From assembly GCA_028288625.1 (NCBI GenBank), contig JAQBNI010000114.1, positions 1-57,269 of the forward strand: a stretch of DNA of 57,269 nucleotides, written 5' to 3'. A program made the position numbers and the translations under genes. Position 1 is the first letter of the stretch. Each line of letters opens with the position of its first letter. Under the pieces are notes generated by a model, which ran no database searches, was not told the DNA's origin, and was given only the letters and a program-made list of their open reading frames with translations. Positions 25,741-35,603 of this stretch are shown here, in pieces. Source of the stretch: Bacteroidota bacterium (GTDB lineage: Bacteria; Bacteroidota; Bacteroidia; Chitinophagales; JADIYW01).

Positions 25741-25820
25741 CAATTAACTTTTTATCTTTTCCTGTAACCTTTTACATTCACATCACTCTAAATAGTATTA
25801 AACACTAAAAAATTAATACT

Positions 25821-26159
25821 ATGATCTACGCAGCAATCGGACTATTCGCCTTAGCAGCATTACTTGGACTCACGATCTTAATCAAATGGCTTTCAAAAAG
25901 CGACGCATCAAACGCGGTAAAATATGCTCACGGCTTAGCAGCCGCCACAGCATTGGTCTTATTAGTGATTTATTCCGCTAAAAACCAGGACCATTTTCCA
26001 AAGATCAGCATTATTTTGTTTGTCATTGCAGCATTGGGCGGGTTTTATATGTTCATCCGCGATATGAGTACAAAGTACAGATCCATCGGCATTGCAGCTA
26101 TACATGCCTTACTTGCTGTAAGCGGTTTTGTTGCTTTGTTATTGTTTGCATTTGCTTAA
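25821..26159 (+). CDS. Four-helix membrane protein, paralogue B
   Basis: 112 aa, four helices, paralogue of the protein at 22735-23076, sharing MIYAAIGLFAL, KYAHGLAAATALVLLVIYS, FVIAALGGFYMFIRDM and HALLAVSGFVALLLF. The two copies flank the SDR gene and ars operon in opposite orientation. Function unknown. The sigma factor ATG lies 25 bp after its stop. Confidence 0.75.
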   Translation: MIYAAIGLFALAALLGLTILIKWLSKSDASNAVKYAHGLAAATALVLLVIYSAKNQDHFPKISIILFVIAALGGFYMFIRDMSTKYRSIGIAAIHALLAVSGFVALLLFAFA

Positions 26160-26184
26160 TTTTGTAAACTCATTTGCATTGACG

Positions 26185-26838
26185 ATGGAAGTAATCAATA
26201 GAAAAGAATATACGGACACAGAGGTCATCAACAAGATCCTGAACGGAGAATCTGAATTGTATGAGATCCTGATCAGGAGATACAACCCTTTTTTATACAG
26301 AATCGGTAGATCTTACGGTTATTGCCACCAGGACACAGAAGATCTTATGCAGGAAAGTTTTGTGAATGCATATTTTGCTTTATCAAAATTTGAGAACCGT
26401 TCTGCCTTTAAAACATGGCTGACCCGCATCATGCTGAACAATTGCCATACCAAAAAACAGAAATCCAGCTTTAAGAATGAAATTGCGTTTGCAAACGCAG
26501 AAAACTCAGATCTAATGTTTCATCAACACATACAAACAGATAAAACCGTCATCAATAAAGAATTGGGACACGTGATAGAAAATGCACTCCTTGGAATAAA
26601 CGATGAATACAGAATTGTTTTTACCTTGCGTGAATTGAACGGCTTATCTGTTGCCGAAACGGCAAATGTGCTGAATATTACGGAAGGCAATGTAAAAGTG
26701 AGGCTGAACCGCGCGAAATCAATGCTCCGTTCTGAGATCGAAAAAATTTATTCTCCTGAAGATATTTTTGAATTTAATCTTGTGTATTGCAACAGGATAG
26801 TGGAGAAAGTGATGAAAGAAATAAGTCGTGAGTCGTAA
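26185..26838 (+). CDS. ECF-type RNA polymerase sigma-70 factor
   Basis: 217 aa from the ATG at 26185; a longer start would overlap the upstream gene. Region 2 (ELYEILIRRYNPFLYRIGRSYG...DTEDLMQESFVNAYFAL...FKTWLTRIMLNNC) and region 4 (LRELNGLSVAETANVLNITEGNVKVRLNRAKSMLR) are both complete. No anti-sigma factor adjoins it, and the C-terminal ~25 residues are an extension beyond region 4. Target regulon unknown. Confidence 0.92.
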   Translation: MEVINRKEYTDTEVINKILNGESELYEILIRRYNPFLYRIGRSYGYCHQDTEDLMQESFVNAYFALSKFENRSAFKTWLTRIMLNNCHTKKQKSSFKNEIAFANAENSDLMFHQHIQTDKTVINKELGHVIENALLGINDEYRIVFTLRELNGLSVAETANVLNITEGNVKVRLNRAKSMLRSEIEKIYSPEDIFEFNLVYCNRIVEKVMKEISRES

Positions 26839-26904
26839 GTCGTGAGATGTCATAGGTTATTTGTTATTTGGATTAATAATACAACATTCAACATTTATCA
26901 TTCC

Positions 26905-28593
26905 TCACTCCTCATCATCACTGATAAACTCCGTGATCTTCGCTTTGATATAATTTACTGCCTCGCCAATCGTAACATTCGGCGGCATGGTGAGTTCATC
27001 AGGTTTTACAAATACATTCACGATGCAGGGTTCAGCAGCAGACAATGCACTCACCACTGCGCCTTTGAGTTCCGCAGCTTCTCTAACCGTATACCCCGTT
27101 GCACCGCATGCCTCCGCAAATTTTGCATAATCAGGATTAAACAAATGCGTTTCATATTCCGGGTTACCGGATTTTGCTTCTTCTTCCATTTGTATCAATC
27201 CCAACTTTGAATTATTAAAAATGAAAATCTTAACCGGCAGCTTGTAGCGCACAGCAGTAGCAAAATCAGCCATCAGCATCGCAAAGCCACCATCGCCGCA
27301 AAGCGCGATCACCTGTTTACCCGGGTATAAAAGCTGTGCGCCAATTGCGCCCGGTAAACCGTACGCCATAGATGCCAGTCCACCCGAAAGTGTAAACCGC
27401 TGCGTTGCTTTCATATAAAAATGTCGCGCGCCCCATACCGTTACGGTCCCGGTATCACAAACAATAATTGCATCATCCGCTGCGTGATCACTGATCGTCC
27501 TTGTGAGTGTTTGCGGGTGGATCGGTACATCCTTACTCGTTTCCATTTTATTCTGATGCTTTAACCATCCTATCATTTCATCCTGCATGTCCGTTAAAAA
27601 TTTATTATTCTTTTTTTCGGACAGGAGCGGAAGCAGATCATCCAGCGTCAATTTACAATCACCTACAAGCGCAACACTTACAGGATGCCTTCTGCCGATG
27701 TGGCTTGCGTTTTCATCGATCTGAATAACGGGGACATGTTTGCCGGGATAAAATCCGGAGTATGGAAAATCACTTCCTGCGATCATCAACAGGTCGCATT
27801 CCTTCATAGCTTTGTATGCAGGTTCCGTACCAAGCAAGCCAATCCCGCCCAAAGTAAATGCATTCTCATCCGGCAAAATATCTTTGCCGCGCAATGCTTT
27901 TATGATCGGCGCTTTCACATGAGCTGCAACTTTCAATAATTCTTTCACACCATTTCTTGCACCGATTCCCGCGAGGATACAAATTTTTTCCGCATTGTTG
28001 ATCAGTTCTGCTGCATGCTGCAATTCTTCTTTTGATGGACGCAATTCATAATGCTGGCGAAGCACAGGATTTCCTTTTACATATTTACTTACTTTTTGAG
28101 TGGCGATATTTGCGGGAATGGTGAGGTGTGAAACGCCTTTTTGTGCGAGCGCTACCTGGCACGCAAGGGCGGCAATTTCAGGTAATTGCCTTGGATCTAA
28201 TAAAACCTGGTTATAAATCGAAACATCTTCAAACAGCGCTTTTAAAGCAACTTCCTGCTGGTAAGATGTTCCCAAATATTCTGTTTCCACCTGCCCGGTG
28301 ATTGCCAGCACAGGTGCGTGATCAGCCTTCGCATCATATAGTCCATTGAGTAAATGTATAGCGCCCGGTCCAGCAGTTCCTACGCATACCGCCAGTTCTC
28401 CGGTGAGTTTTGCCTGCGCACTTGCAGCAAATGCACCGCTTTCCTCATGCATCACATGAATAAATTTTATAGTATCCTGCTTCCTGATCGATTCAATTAA
28501 TTCGTTGATCGCATCACCGGGAATTCCAAAAATATATTTCACACCATATTGTGTGAGTACATCCAATAAAACGTCACAGACATTCATAACCAT
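26905..28593 (-). CDS. Thiamine-diphosphate-dependent enzyme, pyruvate oxidase/PoxB-like
   Basis: 562 aa from the ATG at 28593 (another ATG is at 28587; an upstream TTG is less likely). Three-domain ThDP fold: N-terminal pyrimidine domain with catalytic Glu in HVMHEESGAFAAS, central FAD/NAD-like domain (~190-340), C-terminal PP domain with GDGGFAMLMADFATAVRY and FNNSKLGLIQME. Best match by eye is pyruvate:quinone oxidoreductase (PoxB); acetolactate synthase-like members are the main alternative. The lipid-binding C-terminal helix of PoxB is not evident. Confidence 0.82.
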   Translation of the reverse strand: MVMNVCDVLLDVLTQYGVKYIFGIPGDAINELIESIRKQDTIKFIHVMHEESGAFAASAQAKLTGELAVCVGTAGPGAIHLLNGLYDAKADHAPVLAITGQVETEYLGTSYQQEVALKALFEDVSIYNQVLLDPRQLPEIAALACQVALAQKGVSHLTIPANIATQKVSKYVKGNPVLRQHYELRPSKEELQHAAELINNAEKICILAGIGARNGVKELLKVAAHVKAPIIKALRGKDILPDENAFTLGGIGLLGTEPAYKAMKECDLLMIAGSDFPYSGFYPGKHVPVIQIDENASHIGRRHPVSVALVGDCKLTLDDLLPLLSEKKNNKFLTDMQDEMIGWLKHQNKMETSKDVPIHPQTLTRTISDHAADDAIIVCDTGTVTVWGARHFYMKATQRFTLSGGLASMAYGLPGAIGAQLLYPGKQVIALCGDGGFAMLMADFATAVRYKLPVKIFIFNNSKLGLIQMEEEAKSGNPEYETHLFNPDYAKFAEACGATGYTVREAAELKGAVVSALSAAEPCIVNVFVKPDELTMPPNVTIGEAVNYIKAKITEFISDDEE

Positions 28594-28745
28594 CGTTTTA
28601 ATTATTCCAATAATTATCTCTACTGATGACAATAATTCTTTGAAAAAGTTTTTGGAAGTGAATGAGAGTGAGGTGATGTCATATCAGTAGTTTGGACACT
28701 AAGCGTGGTCTTATGATTTGCTTAACCATTGTCTTACTTTAAACA

Positions 28746-28771
28746 TAAAAAAGGAGCAACACTGTTGCTCT
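28746..28771 (-). terminator. Intrinsic terminator after the CheB/CheR-kinase gene
   Basis: On the minus strand GAGCAACAGTGTTGCTCC is followed by TTTTTTATG. The same GAGCAAC/GTTGCTC stem is used in the three conserved elements at 38.9, 40.6 and 43.3 kb, but the conserved block of those elements is absent here. Confidence 0.75.
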
Positions 28772-28875
28772 CGTCGGGTTTTTTAGACTTACGCAAAATT
28801 GCGATATACAAAATTGTTATGTATTTATAAATGTGTCAAGATGCAAATTGATAAAATATGAGATGCTAATGGATG

Positions 28876-31800
28876 CTAAATCCTTGGAAAGATCAACAGA
28901 AATTCTGCGCCATCCCCGAGAATGCTTTCTGCAGTAATAAAACCTTTATGGTTATCCATGATCTTCTTACAAATAGCTAAGCCAATACCCGTGCCGTCAA
29001 ATTCATTTCCGTTTAAGCGCTGGAATATTCCGAATATTTTATCCCTGAAATGATTTTCAAATCCAATACCGTTATCCTTTATGGTGATGCATAAATAATT
29101 ATCCGGATTTATCTTTAATACTTCTGCAATTTTATCATCAACAGGCTCCGGCATGATCTCCACCAGGGGTTCAGGCTTGTTATTAAATTTTATAGCATTG
29201 CTGATCAGGTTCTGGAACAACTGATGCATTTGCCCCGGAACGCCATCGATAACCGGTAGTGTACCGATAGACAGCACGGCATTCGTTTCCTTAATGCTGA
29301 TCTCCAGATCATCCTTTATATTATTCAGCAATTTATTGAGATCTACCTTTGAAAATTTTATCGTTTGATTGGACAGTTTCGATAACGTAAGGACATCCTC
29401 GATCAGCAATTGCATACGGTTAGATGATTTGATGATCTTCTCCACATAATTAATTTCTCCATCTTTAAAACGGTCGTTAAGTTTTGCCTGCAGAATATTT
29501 CCAAACGTCTGGATCTTGCGCAACGGCTCTTTCAGATCATGCGATGCGACAGATGCAAATTGCAGCAGATCCATATTCGATCTTTCCAGCTGCGAATTGA
29601 TGTCCGCAAGCTTGCTGGAAGTTTTTTTCAGGTTTTCAAAGCTTTGCGCAATAACATCTTCCGCTTTCTTTTTATCTGTAACATCTGTGGAAATACTCAC
29701 TAATCCATCCATCATTTTTACAAGCACAATTTCAAACCAGCGATGATTTTTTTCGTCAAAATAAAGATATTGATCAGGCTCTCCGGTTTCGACCGTTTTT
29801 TTAAAATGCGCAAACAGATCAGAGCCCCCCGCCGGAATAAACTCCGACACGCGTTTACCAATCAGGCTTCCCGGCGCAGCATTGATCATTCTTTCCTGCA
29901 TCGTGTTTGCCGCAATATATTCAAAGTCTATGATCTCATTGTTCTCATCCCTGATCGCACGCTTAGCATTGATAGCGCTTGGAGAGCTGTTGAATACTGC
30001 CTGTAGCAGACTCGTCAATTTTTTTGTTTCCGTGATGTCTATAAAATTCACGACCACGCCGTCTGTATTTTTATCCTGCTTGAGATAAGGGTTGATCCTG
30101 ATCAGTATGATCGCATCATCACTCAACATAATTTCTTTTTCAAAAGTATTTCCGGAATGCATCACTTCCTTTATAGTCGCAGCGAGGTCGAGGTTTTTTA
30201 TTTTTGTAGTGATGTCATTTATCGAGCGGTTAATATCCGTATCGATTAAGTTGATCATACGTCTTACGGATGGCGTAAATTTCCGGATGATCATTTTACG
30301 GTCGACCAGTATTTGTCCCACATCTGAATTGCTGAAATAATTATTCAGGTCGTCATTCAATTCAGTAAGCTCTTTTATTTTTAACTGGTGTTCAGCGCTC
30401 ACCGTATGTAATTCTTCGTTCAGCGACTGCAGCTCTTCGTTGGTACTTTGCAGTTCCTCGTTTGAAGAAAGCATTTCTTCGTTTGCACTTTGCAGCTCTT
30501 CGTTTGCTGTTTCCACTTCTTCAATCACCAACTGTAGATTCGTACGCGTTTCAATCAGCTCGCGTTCCAGCTCCTGCACATTCAATTCCGAATCGGTGCT
30601 TGGAGTAACTTCACCGGGAACAGCAATATCTTTTTTTTCCTCTTCTTTAAAAACGACAAAAAGAAAGGATTGTAAATATTCTTTCTGCTGCAGGTAAGGC
30701 TTTACAATAATCGTAATGCTTTTAGTGCGGTCTGCCTCATGCAGCTTAATATCTCTGGTAACAACAGGTTTATTATCGCTTATCGCCTTGCGTATCGCAA
30801 TGCTTAATGCAATAGATAATTCCGGCTTCACCATTTTTATTAGATGGAAGTTAAACCCCGTTTCGGGGAAGTCAATAAACTCTTTGTAATTGCCGACAGC
30901 CTGCTTTACTTCAAGATCCATATTGATAAAAACACCCCCAAACTTAAATTCTTCAAGTAAACTCTCCGTAAAAATATCGTGGATATGCAGCAGTGCATTT
31001 TTATTTTTTGGCTTAGGCATGGACACTGTCCTTTTTTGAACTGCCGAAAACATACTGTCGTGATCGCTCAGCTTTATCTTCGTGACACACGTATATATTT
31101 TCCATTTTTTTTCTATTTCGATCACGCCATCTTTAAGCACGCCAATATTTTCGCTCGGACCGAGGAAAAGATAGCCGTTGACGTTCATTGCAAAATATAA
31201 TTTTTTCAGGATCTCTTTCTGATACTCCGGACTTATATAAATCATCATATTCCTGCAGCTGATCAGGTCCATACGGCTGAACGGTGGATCTTTCACAATA
31301 TCGTGATAAGAAAAAACCACCATTTTCCTGATGTCCGGATGAATTTTATAAGTATTTCCTTCTGCTACAAAATATTTTGAAAGATGTTCCGGTGAAACAT
31401 CCTGTGCAATATTTCTTGAATACACGCCGCGTGAAGCAGTATCCAGCGCGTCTTTATCGATGTCTGTTGCAAAGATCTTTATGTTAATGTCCTGCAGGTT
31501 ATTTTTATCGATATATTCTTTGAAAAGTATAGCGACAGAGTAAGCTTCTTCACCAGTGCTGCAGGCAACTGACCACGCTTTCACGTTATCTTCAGGCTGC
31601 TTGTTCTTCATGATCTCCGGGATCACCTTTGTACGCAAAATTTCAAACGCTTCCTGATCACGAAAAAAATTGCTGACGTTGATCAAAAAATCCTGGCTGA
31701 TGATATGAATTTCTTCAGGATGCTCATCAAGATAATCGTGATAATCCTGGATATGCAGTTTGGACAATTCACTCATTCGCTTTGCGAGTCTTCGGAAAAG

Positions 31801-32514
31801 GGTTGGTCTTTTATAATAGCTGAAGTCAAGGTTTATAGCGTTGCGGATCTTTAATAAAATATCGCGCAGGATGAATTCACTCTTTTGAGTTTCCGCATGA
31901 AAAGATTTTACCAGTGGAGATTCGTTCATGTATTGTACAAGTTCTTCTCCTACCACATCCGGTGTAAGAATGAGATCTGCCATTCCTGTTCCTATGGCGC
32001 TGTTCGGCATGCCATCGAAAGCGGCGCTCACAGGATCCTGCACAACAACAATTCCTCCGTGTTTTTTTATTTCACCAATACCTTTTGTTCCATCTGATCC
32101 TGTGCCGGAAAGTACAATGCCGATCGCATGTTCTTTTTTATCTTTTGCCAGCGATTCAAAAAATACATCAACAGCATTATTCGGCATTGGTCCTTTCACT
32201 TTATCCTGTAAAATTATTTTTCCGTATTGGAGTGTAATAAATTTTTTACTCGGAAGAAGGTAAATGTGGTTGGGCTTTAGGACCATCCCATCTTCTGCTT
32301 CAACGGAAGGCATGACCGTATGTTTTGACAACAACTCGGGCATCAAACTTTTATGATCAGGTGAAAGATGTTGAACGATAACGAATGAGAAACCGGTATT
32401 TTCCGGCATATTTTCAAACAGCCCGTTGATGGCATCCAATCCCCCGGCGGAAGCGCCAATGCCTACGACGTATAAGGCGGAATTTGATAAATTTTTTTTG
32501 TCCTGTTCAGGCAT
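28876..32514 (-). CDS. CheB-CheR-PAS-histidine kinase fusion protein
   Basis: 1212 aa from the ATG at 32514 (MPEQDKK). Order: CheB methylesterase (~8-195; catalytic GASAGG Ser, QHLSPDHKS His, GTGSDGT Asp), CheR methyltransferase (~210-480; [18 protein letters not shown]), a long coiled coil with repeated SxNEELQSxNEEL (~650-730), a PAS domain, a second PAS (~860-960), HisKA with phospho-acceptor His in [10 protein letters not shown] (~1000), and HATPase_c ([26 protein letters not shown]). No receiver domain is fused and no che genes adjoin it, so input and partner are unknown. Confidence 0.92.
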   Translation of the reverse strand: MPEQDKKNLSNSALYVVGIGASAGGLDAINGLFENMPENTGFSFVIVQHLSPDHKSLMPELLSKHTVMPSVEAEDGMVLKPNHIYLLPSKKFITLQYGKIILQDKVKGPMPNNAVDVFFESLAKDKKEHAIGIVLSGTGSDGTKGIGEIKKHGGIVVVQDPVSAAFDGMPNSAIGTGMADLILTPDVVGEELVQYMNESPLVKSFHAETQKSEFILRDILLKIRNAINLDFSYYKRPTLFRRLAKRMSELSKLHIQDYHDYLDEHPEEIHIISQDFLINVSNFFRDQEAFEILRTKVIPEIMKNKQPEDNVKAWSVACSTGEEAYSVAILFKEYIDKNNLQDINIKIFATDIDKDALDTASRGVYSRNIAQDVSPEHLSKYFVAEGNTYKIHPDIRKMVVFSYHDIVKDPPFSRMDLISCRNMMIYISPEYQKEILKKLYFAMNVNGYLFLGPSENIGVLKDGVIEIEKKWKIYTCVTKIKLSDHDSMFSAVQKRTVSMPKPKNKNALLHIHDIFTESLLEEFKFGGVFINMDLEVKQAVGNYKEFIDFPETGFNFHLIKMVKPELSIALSIAIRKAISDNKPVVTRDIKLHEADRTKSITIIVKPYLQQKEYLQSFLFVVFKEEEKKDIAVPGEVTPSTDSELNVQELERELIETRTNLQLVIEEVETANEELQSANEEMLSSNEELQSTNEELQSLNEELHTVSAEHQLKIKELTELNDDLNNYFSNSDVGQILVDRKMIIRKFTPSVRRMINLIDTDINRSINDITTKIKNLDLAATIKEVMHSGNTFEKEIMLSDDAIILIRINPYLKQDKNTDGVVVNFIDITETKKLTSLLQAVFNSSPSAINAKRAIRDENNEIIDFEYIAANTMQERMINAAPGSLIGKRVSEFIPAGGSDLFAHFKKTVETGEPDQYLYFDEKNHRWFEIVLVKMMDGLVSISTDVTDKKKAEDVIAQSFENLKKTSSKLADINSQLERSNMDLLQFASVASHDLKEPLRKIQTFGNILQAKLNDRFKDGEINYVEKIIKSSNRMQLLIEDVLTLSKLSNQTIKFSKVDLNKLLNNIKDDLEISIKETNAVLSIGTLPVIDGVPGQMHQLFQNLISNAIKFNNKPEPLVEIMPEPVDDKIAEVLKINPDNYLCITIKDNGIGFENHFRDKIFGIFQRLNGNEFDGTGIGLAICKKIMDNHKGFITAESILGDGAEFLLIFPRI

Positions 32515-32759
32515 ACTATTAAATGAATAGTTAAACACTAAAAGTGCCCAAAGGTTATCTGTTGTTTTTCAAGATTTTATTAAATCCTGTGGAAAATCCT
32601 TGCCGGATATTTAGAAAGAAAAAACGATTTATTGGGCTCTCTAAAATAAAAAAATGACTTTAAAATAAAATGCCGGGTGAAACTTTTCAAATTTTTTACT
32701 CCACACTATACTAACTTTCTTTTAAAGAGGCATTGAATTGTTTATCAATTATTTAAATA
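32515..32759. other. Intergenic, no recognised feature
   Basis: AT-rich spacer between the fusion kinase start and the isochorismatase-family gene stop. On the minus strand ATAACCTTTGGGC (near 32550) resembles a -7 promoter element with one extra base, 40 bp before the kinase ATG. Confidence 0.3.
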
Positions 32760-33377
32760 TTATAACTTTAAAAATGCACCGGCATCTGTTAAAGCCTTTA
32801 CCATGATCTTTGCAGTATCGTGCCGGTTCCAGTCGCGCTGCAGTTCACAGGCGAGCTGCGCAATGCTCGTGAGTTTCGCACCTGCCTGTTCGATCCTTCT
32901 CAACGCGGTGTCGTGTGCAAGTAACGAAGTTCCGCCCACTGCGTCAACAACCGGGTATACTTCAAAGCCTTCGCTTAACGCATCAAGTGTTGGAAATGAA
33001 AGACAAGCTTCCGTCCACAGTCCTGTCATCAATAATTTTTTTCTTCCTGTATTTTTTACAGCTTCATAAAATTCTTTGTCTTCCCATGCATTGATCGAAG
33101 TTCTATCAATCGATGGGACACCCGGTAAAACATTTAAGAGCGATGGAATGGTTTCTTTATTGACGCCTGTTGCTACGTTGACTGTTGAAAGTACGATAGG
33201 CATGTTGAATGACTTTATTAATTCTGCAACCGTAACAATATTCGATACCAATTGCTTTCGCGACATGGAATTAATGGAGTTGACTTGTGTCGGTTGATAA
33301 TCGATGATCAGCAGCGCAGCGTTTGCGGGAGTGATCAGCTGATCTTTTTGTGGATCGCGTGTTGGGTAACTGCTCAT
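32760..33377 (-). CDS. Isochorismatase family hydrolase, YcaC-like
   Basis: 205 aa cysteine hydrolase. Asp of the triad in LLIIDYQ, the YcaC-like block RTSINAWEDKEF, and the nucleophile Cys in TGLWTEACLSFPTLDAL. The C-terminal QAGAKLTSIAQLACELQRDW is characteristic of the YcaC branch. Substrate is not known for most members. Separate transcription from the DHFR-like gene upstream is suggested by the hairpin at 33418. Confidence 0.86.
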   Translation of the reverse strand: MSSYPTRDPQKDQLITPANAALLIIDYQPTQVNSINSMSRKQLVSNIVTVAELIKSFNMPIVLSTVNVATGVNKETIPSLLNVLPGVPSIDRTSINAWEDKEFYEAVKNTGRKKLLMTGLWTEACLSFPTLDALSEGFEVYPVVDAVGGTSLLAHDTALRRIEQAGAKLTSIAQLACELQRDWNRHDTAKIMVKALTDAGAFLKL

Positions 33378-33417
33378 AAATAAAATTAATAATACAATTT
33401 ACGTAAATAAAAAATTA

Positions 33418-33453
33418 AACCACATAGAAATTAACTATGTAACCTATGTGGTT
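33418..33453. terminator. Intrinsic terminator hairpin
   Basis: AACCACATAG (33418-33427) pairs with CTATGTGGTT (33444-33453), with A7 on the right and AT-rich/T-rich (minus-strand T6) sequence on the left. It lies just after the stop of the minus-strand DHFR-like gene and could act in both directions. Confidence 0.75.
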
Positions 33454-33460
33454 AAAAAAA

Positions 33461-34018
33461 TTATTTCATAGGCTGATAACACAAGAGTATAACGCCGCTT
33501 TTAAATGTACGTGTTGAAGTAAGTTCGAGATCTATCTTGTGCGTAACATCTTTAAATATCGGTGTGCCGTCGCCAAGTATCACAGGATCTACCATGATTT
33601 GATATTCATCTACCAAGCCGTGCTCTGCAAACTGCGTGACAATACTTCCGCTGCCGAGCACCGACATATTTTTTCCAGGAGATTGTTTCAGCTTCTTCAT
33701 TTCTTCAATAATATTATCGCTGATTATGGTAGAATTATTCCATTCCGTTTTTTGCAATGTTTTTGAAAACACGATCTTTTCCGCGCTGTTCATTCCTTCT
33801 GCCATCACGGGATTATTTTTTTTCGCATCCGGAGATTGCCAGTACCATGCCATCATCTCATAAGTGATCCGTCCGAACAGTAAAATATTTCCTGCTTTCA
33901 ATTTTTCTTCCCCGTATTTATTTTCTTCCTCGCCGTGCCTGTGCCAACTCGTATCTCCGCTTGGTCCTTTGAAAAAACCGTTCAGCGTTACGAAATTAAA
34001 AATGGTGATCTTCCTCAT
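33461..34018 (-). CDS. Dihydrofolate reductase/RibD-like family protein
   Basis: 185 aa. N-terminal ITIFNFVTLNGFFKGPSGD, FGRITYEMM, FSKTL, and VLGSGSIVTQFAEHGLVDEYQIMVDPVILGDG fit the RibD_C/DHFR-like family of NADPH-binding proteins. These are usually orphan reductases; true DHFR activity is unlikely. Stand-alone gene between terminator and SIMPL gene. Confidence 0.85.
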   Translation of the reverse strand: MRKITIFNFVTLNGFFKGPSGDTSWHRHGEEENKYGEEKLKAGNILLFGRITYEMMAWYWQSPDAKKNNPVMAEGMNSAEKIVFSKTLQKTEWNNSTIISDNIIEEMKKLKQSPGKNMSVLGSGSIVTQFAEHGLVDEYQIMVDPVILGDGTPIFKDVTHKIDLELTSTRTFKSGVILLCYQPMK

Positions 34019-34057
34019 AAGAATGAATTGATAATCTGAATTAAAACAGGAGAATAA

Positions 34058-34789
34058 TTATTTTGTTTCGTATGCCAGCTTGACTGTAATTGTTGCGGTC
34101 TTTCTTTTTGAGGATGTATTGAACGAGCCGCCCCATGAATATTCTTCGGATGAATTTTGCGCGACGATCTGGAAGACACCCATATCTGCATTCTTCAGCC
34201 TGCCAACTTCGCTGCCCGCATTTTCCGCAATTTTCTTCGCACGGGTTTGCGCATCCTTTGTAGCTGCCGCGATCATTTCTACTTTGAGTTCGGATAGTTT
34301 TGTATAATAATATTCAGGCGCGTCAGAATAAAACTCAATGCCGGAATTAATGAGCTCAGTTACTTTTCTGGAAAGCTCTTCCACCCGGTCGACATCGTTT
34401 GATTCGATCGTCACCTTTTGACGAAGCTGGTAACCTGAAAAAACCGATCTTATTTTAGTGCCATTGTTGTCATACGCTTCATCGAACGTTTTATCGATGT
34501 CTATCGCGGAAAAAACAATATTCTCGCTTTTTATTCCTTTCGATAAAAGATATTGCTTGATGACTTCTCTATCCTGGTCTACCGCTGCATAAGCGTCTTT
34601 GAGCACTGCATTTTTTTTCGTAAAAGAACCACTCCACACGATGAGATCCGACACAAAATCTTTTTTACCCAGACCTGTTACGGCGATGGTATTGTTCGCC
34701 CGGTTCCTGTTTTTCAAACCGCCGGCGAGAATACAGGCGGTGATCACGATAGCAATGGAAATGATAATAGTATTGAGATGACTTTTCAT
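34058..34789 (-). CDS. SIMPL domain (DUF541) periplasmic protein
   Basis: 243 aa with an N-terminal membrane anchor or signal (~7-24) and a SIMPL domain: NTIAVTGLGKKDFVSDLIVWSGSF, KGIKSENIVFSAIDID, FSGYQLRQKVTIESNDVDRVEEL, and AATKDAQTRAKKIAENAGSEVGRL. Related to BP26/OMP28, which form channel-like assemblies; role here unknown. Lies 17 bp downstream of the SnoaL-like gene. Confidence 0.85.
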   Translation of the reverse strand: MKSHLNTIIISIAIVITACILAGGLKNRNRANNTIAVTGLGKKDFVSDLIVWSGSFTKKNAVLKDAYAAVDQDREVIKQYLLSKGIKSENIVFSAIDIDKTFDEAYDNNGTKIRSVFSGYQLRQKVTIESNDVDRVEELSRKVTELINSGIEFYSDAPEYYYTKLSELKVEMIAAATKDAQTRAKKIAENAGSEVGRLKNADMGVFQIVAQNSSEEYSWGGSFNTSSKRKTATITVKLAYETK

Positions 34790-34806
34790 GTATCAATATT
34801 AATTCT

Positions 34807-35154
34807 TTATTTGGTCATCAGGTACGAAGTGAGATGAAATATTTTTCCGTCGCGCATGTGGAAGACATCGCAAAACACGGCGTCCAGCATTCCGCCGTTC
34901 TTCATTTTGCTTTGTACCGCGCCTTCCGCCATTACTATATTATCTTCTTCCACGAGACGCTTTATTTGTATGGTAGGACTTCCCGTGAAGTTGTCATTTT
35001 CAATTTCCTTATCGAATGCTTCCTTGCCGCTTAAATTAAAGTGACCGGGCATTTCCCAAATAATATCATCTGCCAGGCAGGATAATATTTTTTCATGGTT
35101 GCTTTCGCTAAAGCCTTCCATGTATTTACTTACTGTTCTTTTATTCTCTGACAT
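34807..35154 (-). CDS. SnoaL/NTF2-like family protein
   Basis: 115 aa, alpha+beta cone fold: N-terminal helix YMEGFSESNHEKILSCLADDIIWEMPGHF, then KEAFDKEIENDN, and C-terminal strands FCDVFHMRDGKIFHLTSYLM. Many members are small enzymes or binding proteins of unknown ligand. Probably co-transcribed with the SIMPL gene; divergent from the zinc-ribbon gene at 35242. Confidence 0.85.
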   Translation of the reverse strand: MSENKRTVSKYMEGFSESNHEKILSCLADDIIWEMPGHFNLSGKEAFDKEIENDNFTGSPTIQIKRLVEEDNIVMAEGAVQSKMKNGGMLDAVFCDVFHMRDGKIFHLTSYLMTK

Positions 35155-35241
35155 CAGGCAAAGTTATTGCTTATTTTGAAAATAATATTGCCTTTCTATT
35201 TTTTAGAAAACTATATTTATATTTCACTTTAATATTCCATC

Positions 35242-35574
35242 ATGAAATGCATAAAATGCCAGGATGATTTAAAATGCAAGCTCAGTATTTTTACGGAAGA
35301 AGAAGACCGCCCGATTGAGATATCCTATCAGTGGTGGTTTTGCGAAAATTGCGGTGCCAAATATTATGGTATCCTGGAAGACAGCCATGTAAATATGTTC
35401 GACGACAGGCTATTGCACAAAGGATATTTAATACAAGAAAAAAAATGGCAGGAAAGCCTTAGAGAGGGTTTAAAATGCCCGGACCCACGAAACATTAGCT
35501 GTACATGTGAATTTCACCGGGAAGCTCCGCCTGCAGGTTTTTATGGTGACTCCGCGTGGTATAGTTATGAATAA
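35242..35574 (+). CDS. Small protein with zinc-ribbon-like cysteines
   Basis: 110 aa. CIKC (Cys3, Cys6) and CENC (Cys34, Cys37) would form a zinc ribbon, with further cysteines at 12 and in KCPDPRNISCTCEFH (79-90). No membrane helix. Family unknown; it stands alone between divergent and convergent neighbours. Stop lies 29 bp before the convergent membrane-protein stop. Confidence 0.6.
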   Translation: MKCIKCQDDLKCKLSIFTEEEDRPIEISYQWWFCENCGAKYYGILEDSHVNMFDDRLLHKGYLIQEKKWQESLREGLKCPDPRNISCTCEFHREAPPAGFYGDSAWYSYE

Positions 35575-35603
35575 TTTACTCCTCTTGTTTTCACTGTATG
35601 GAA

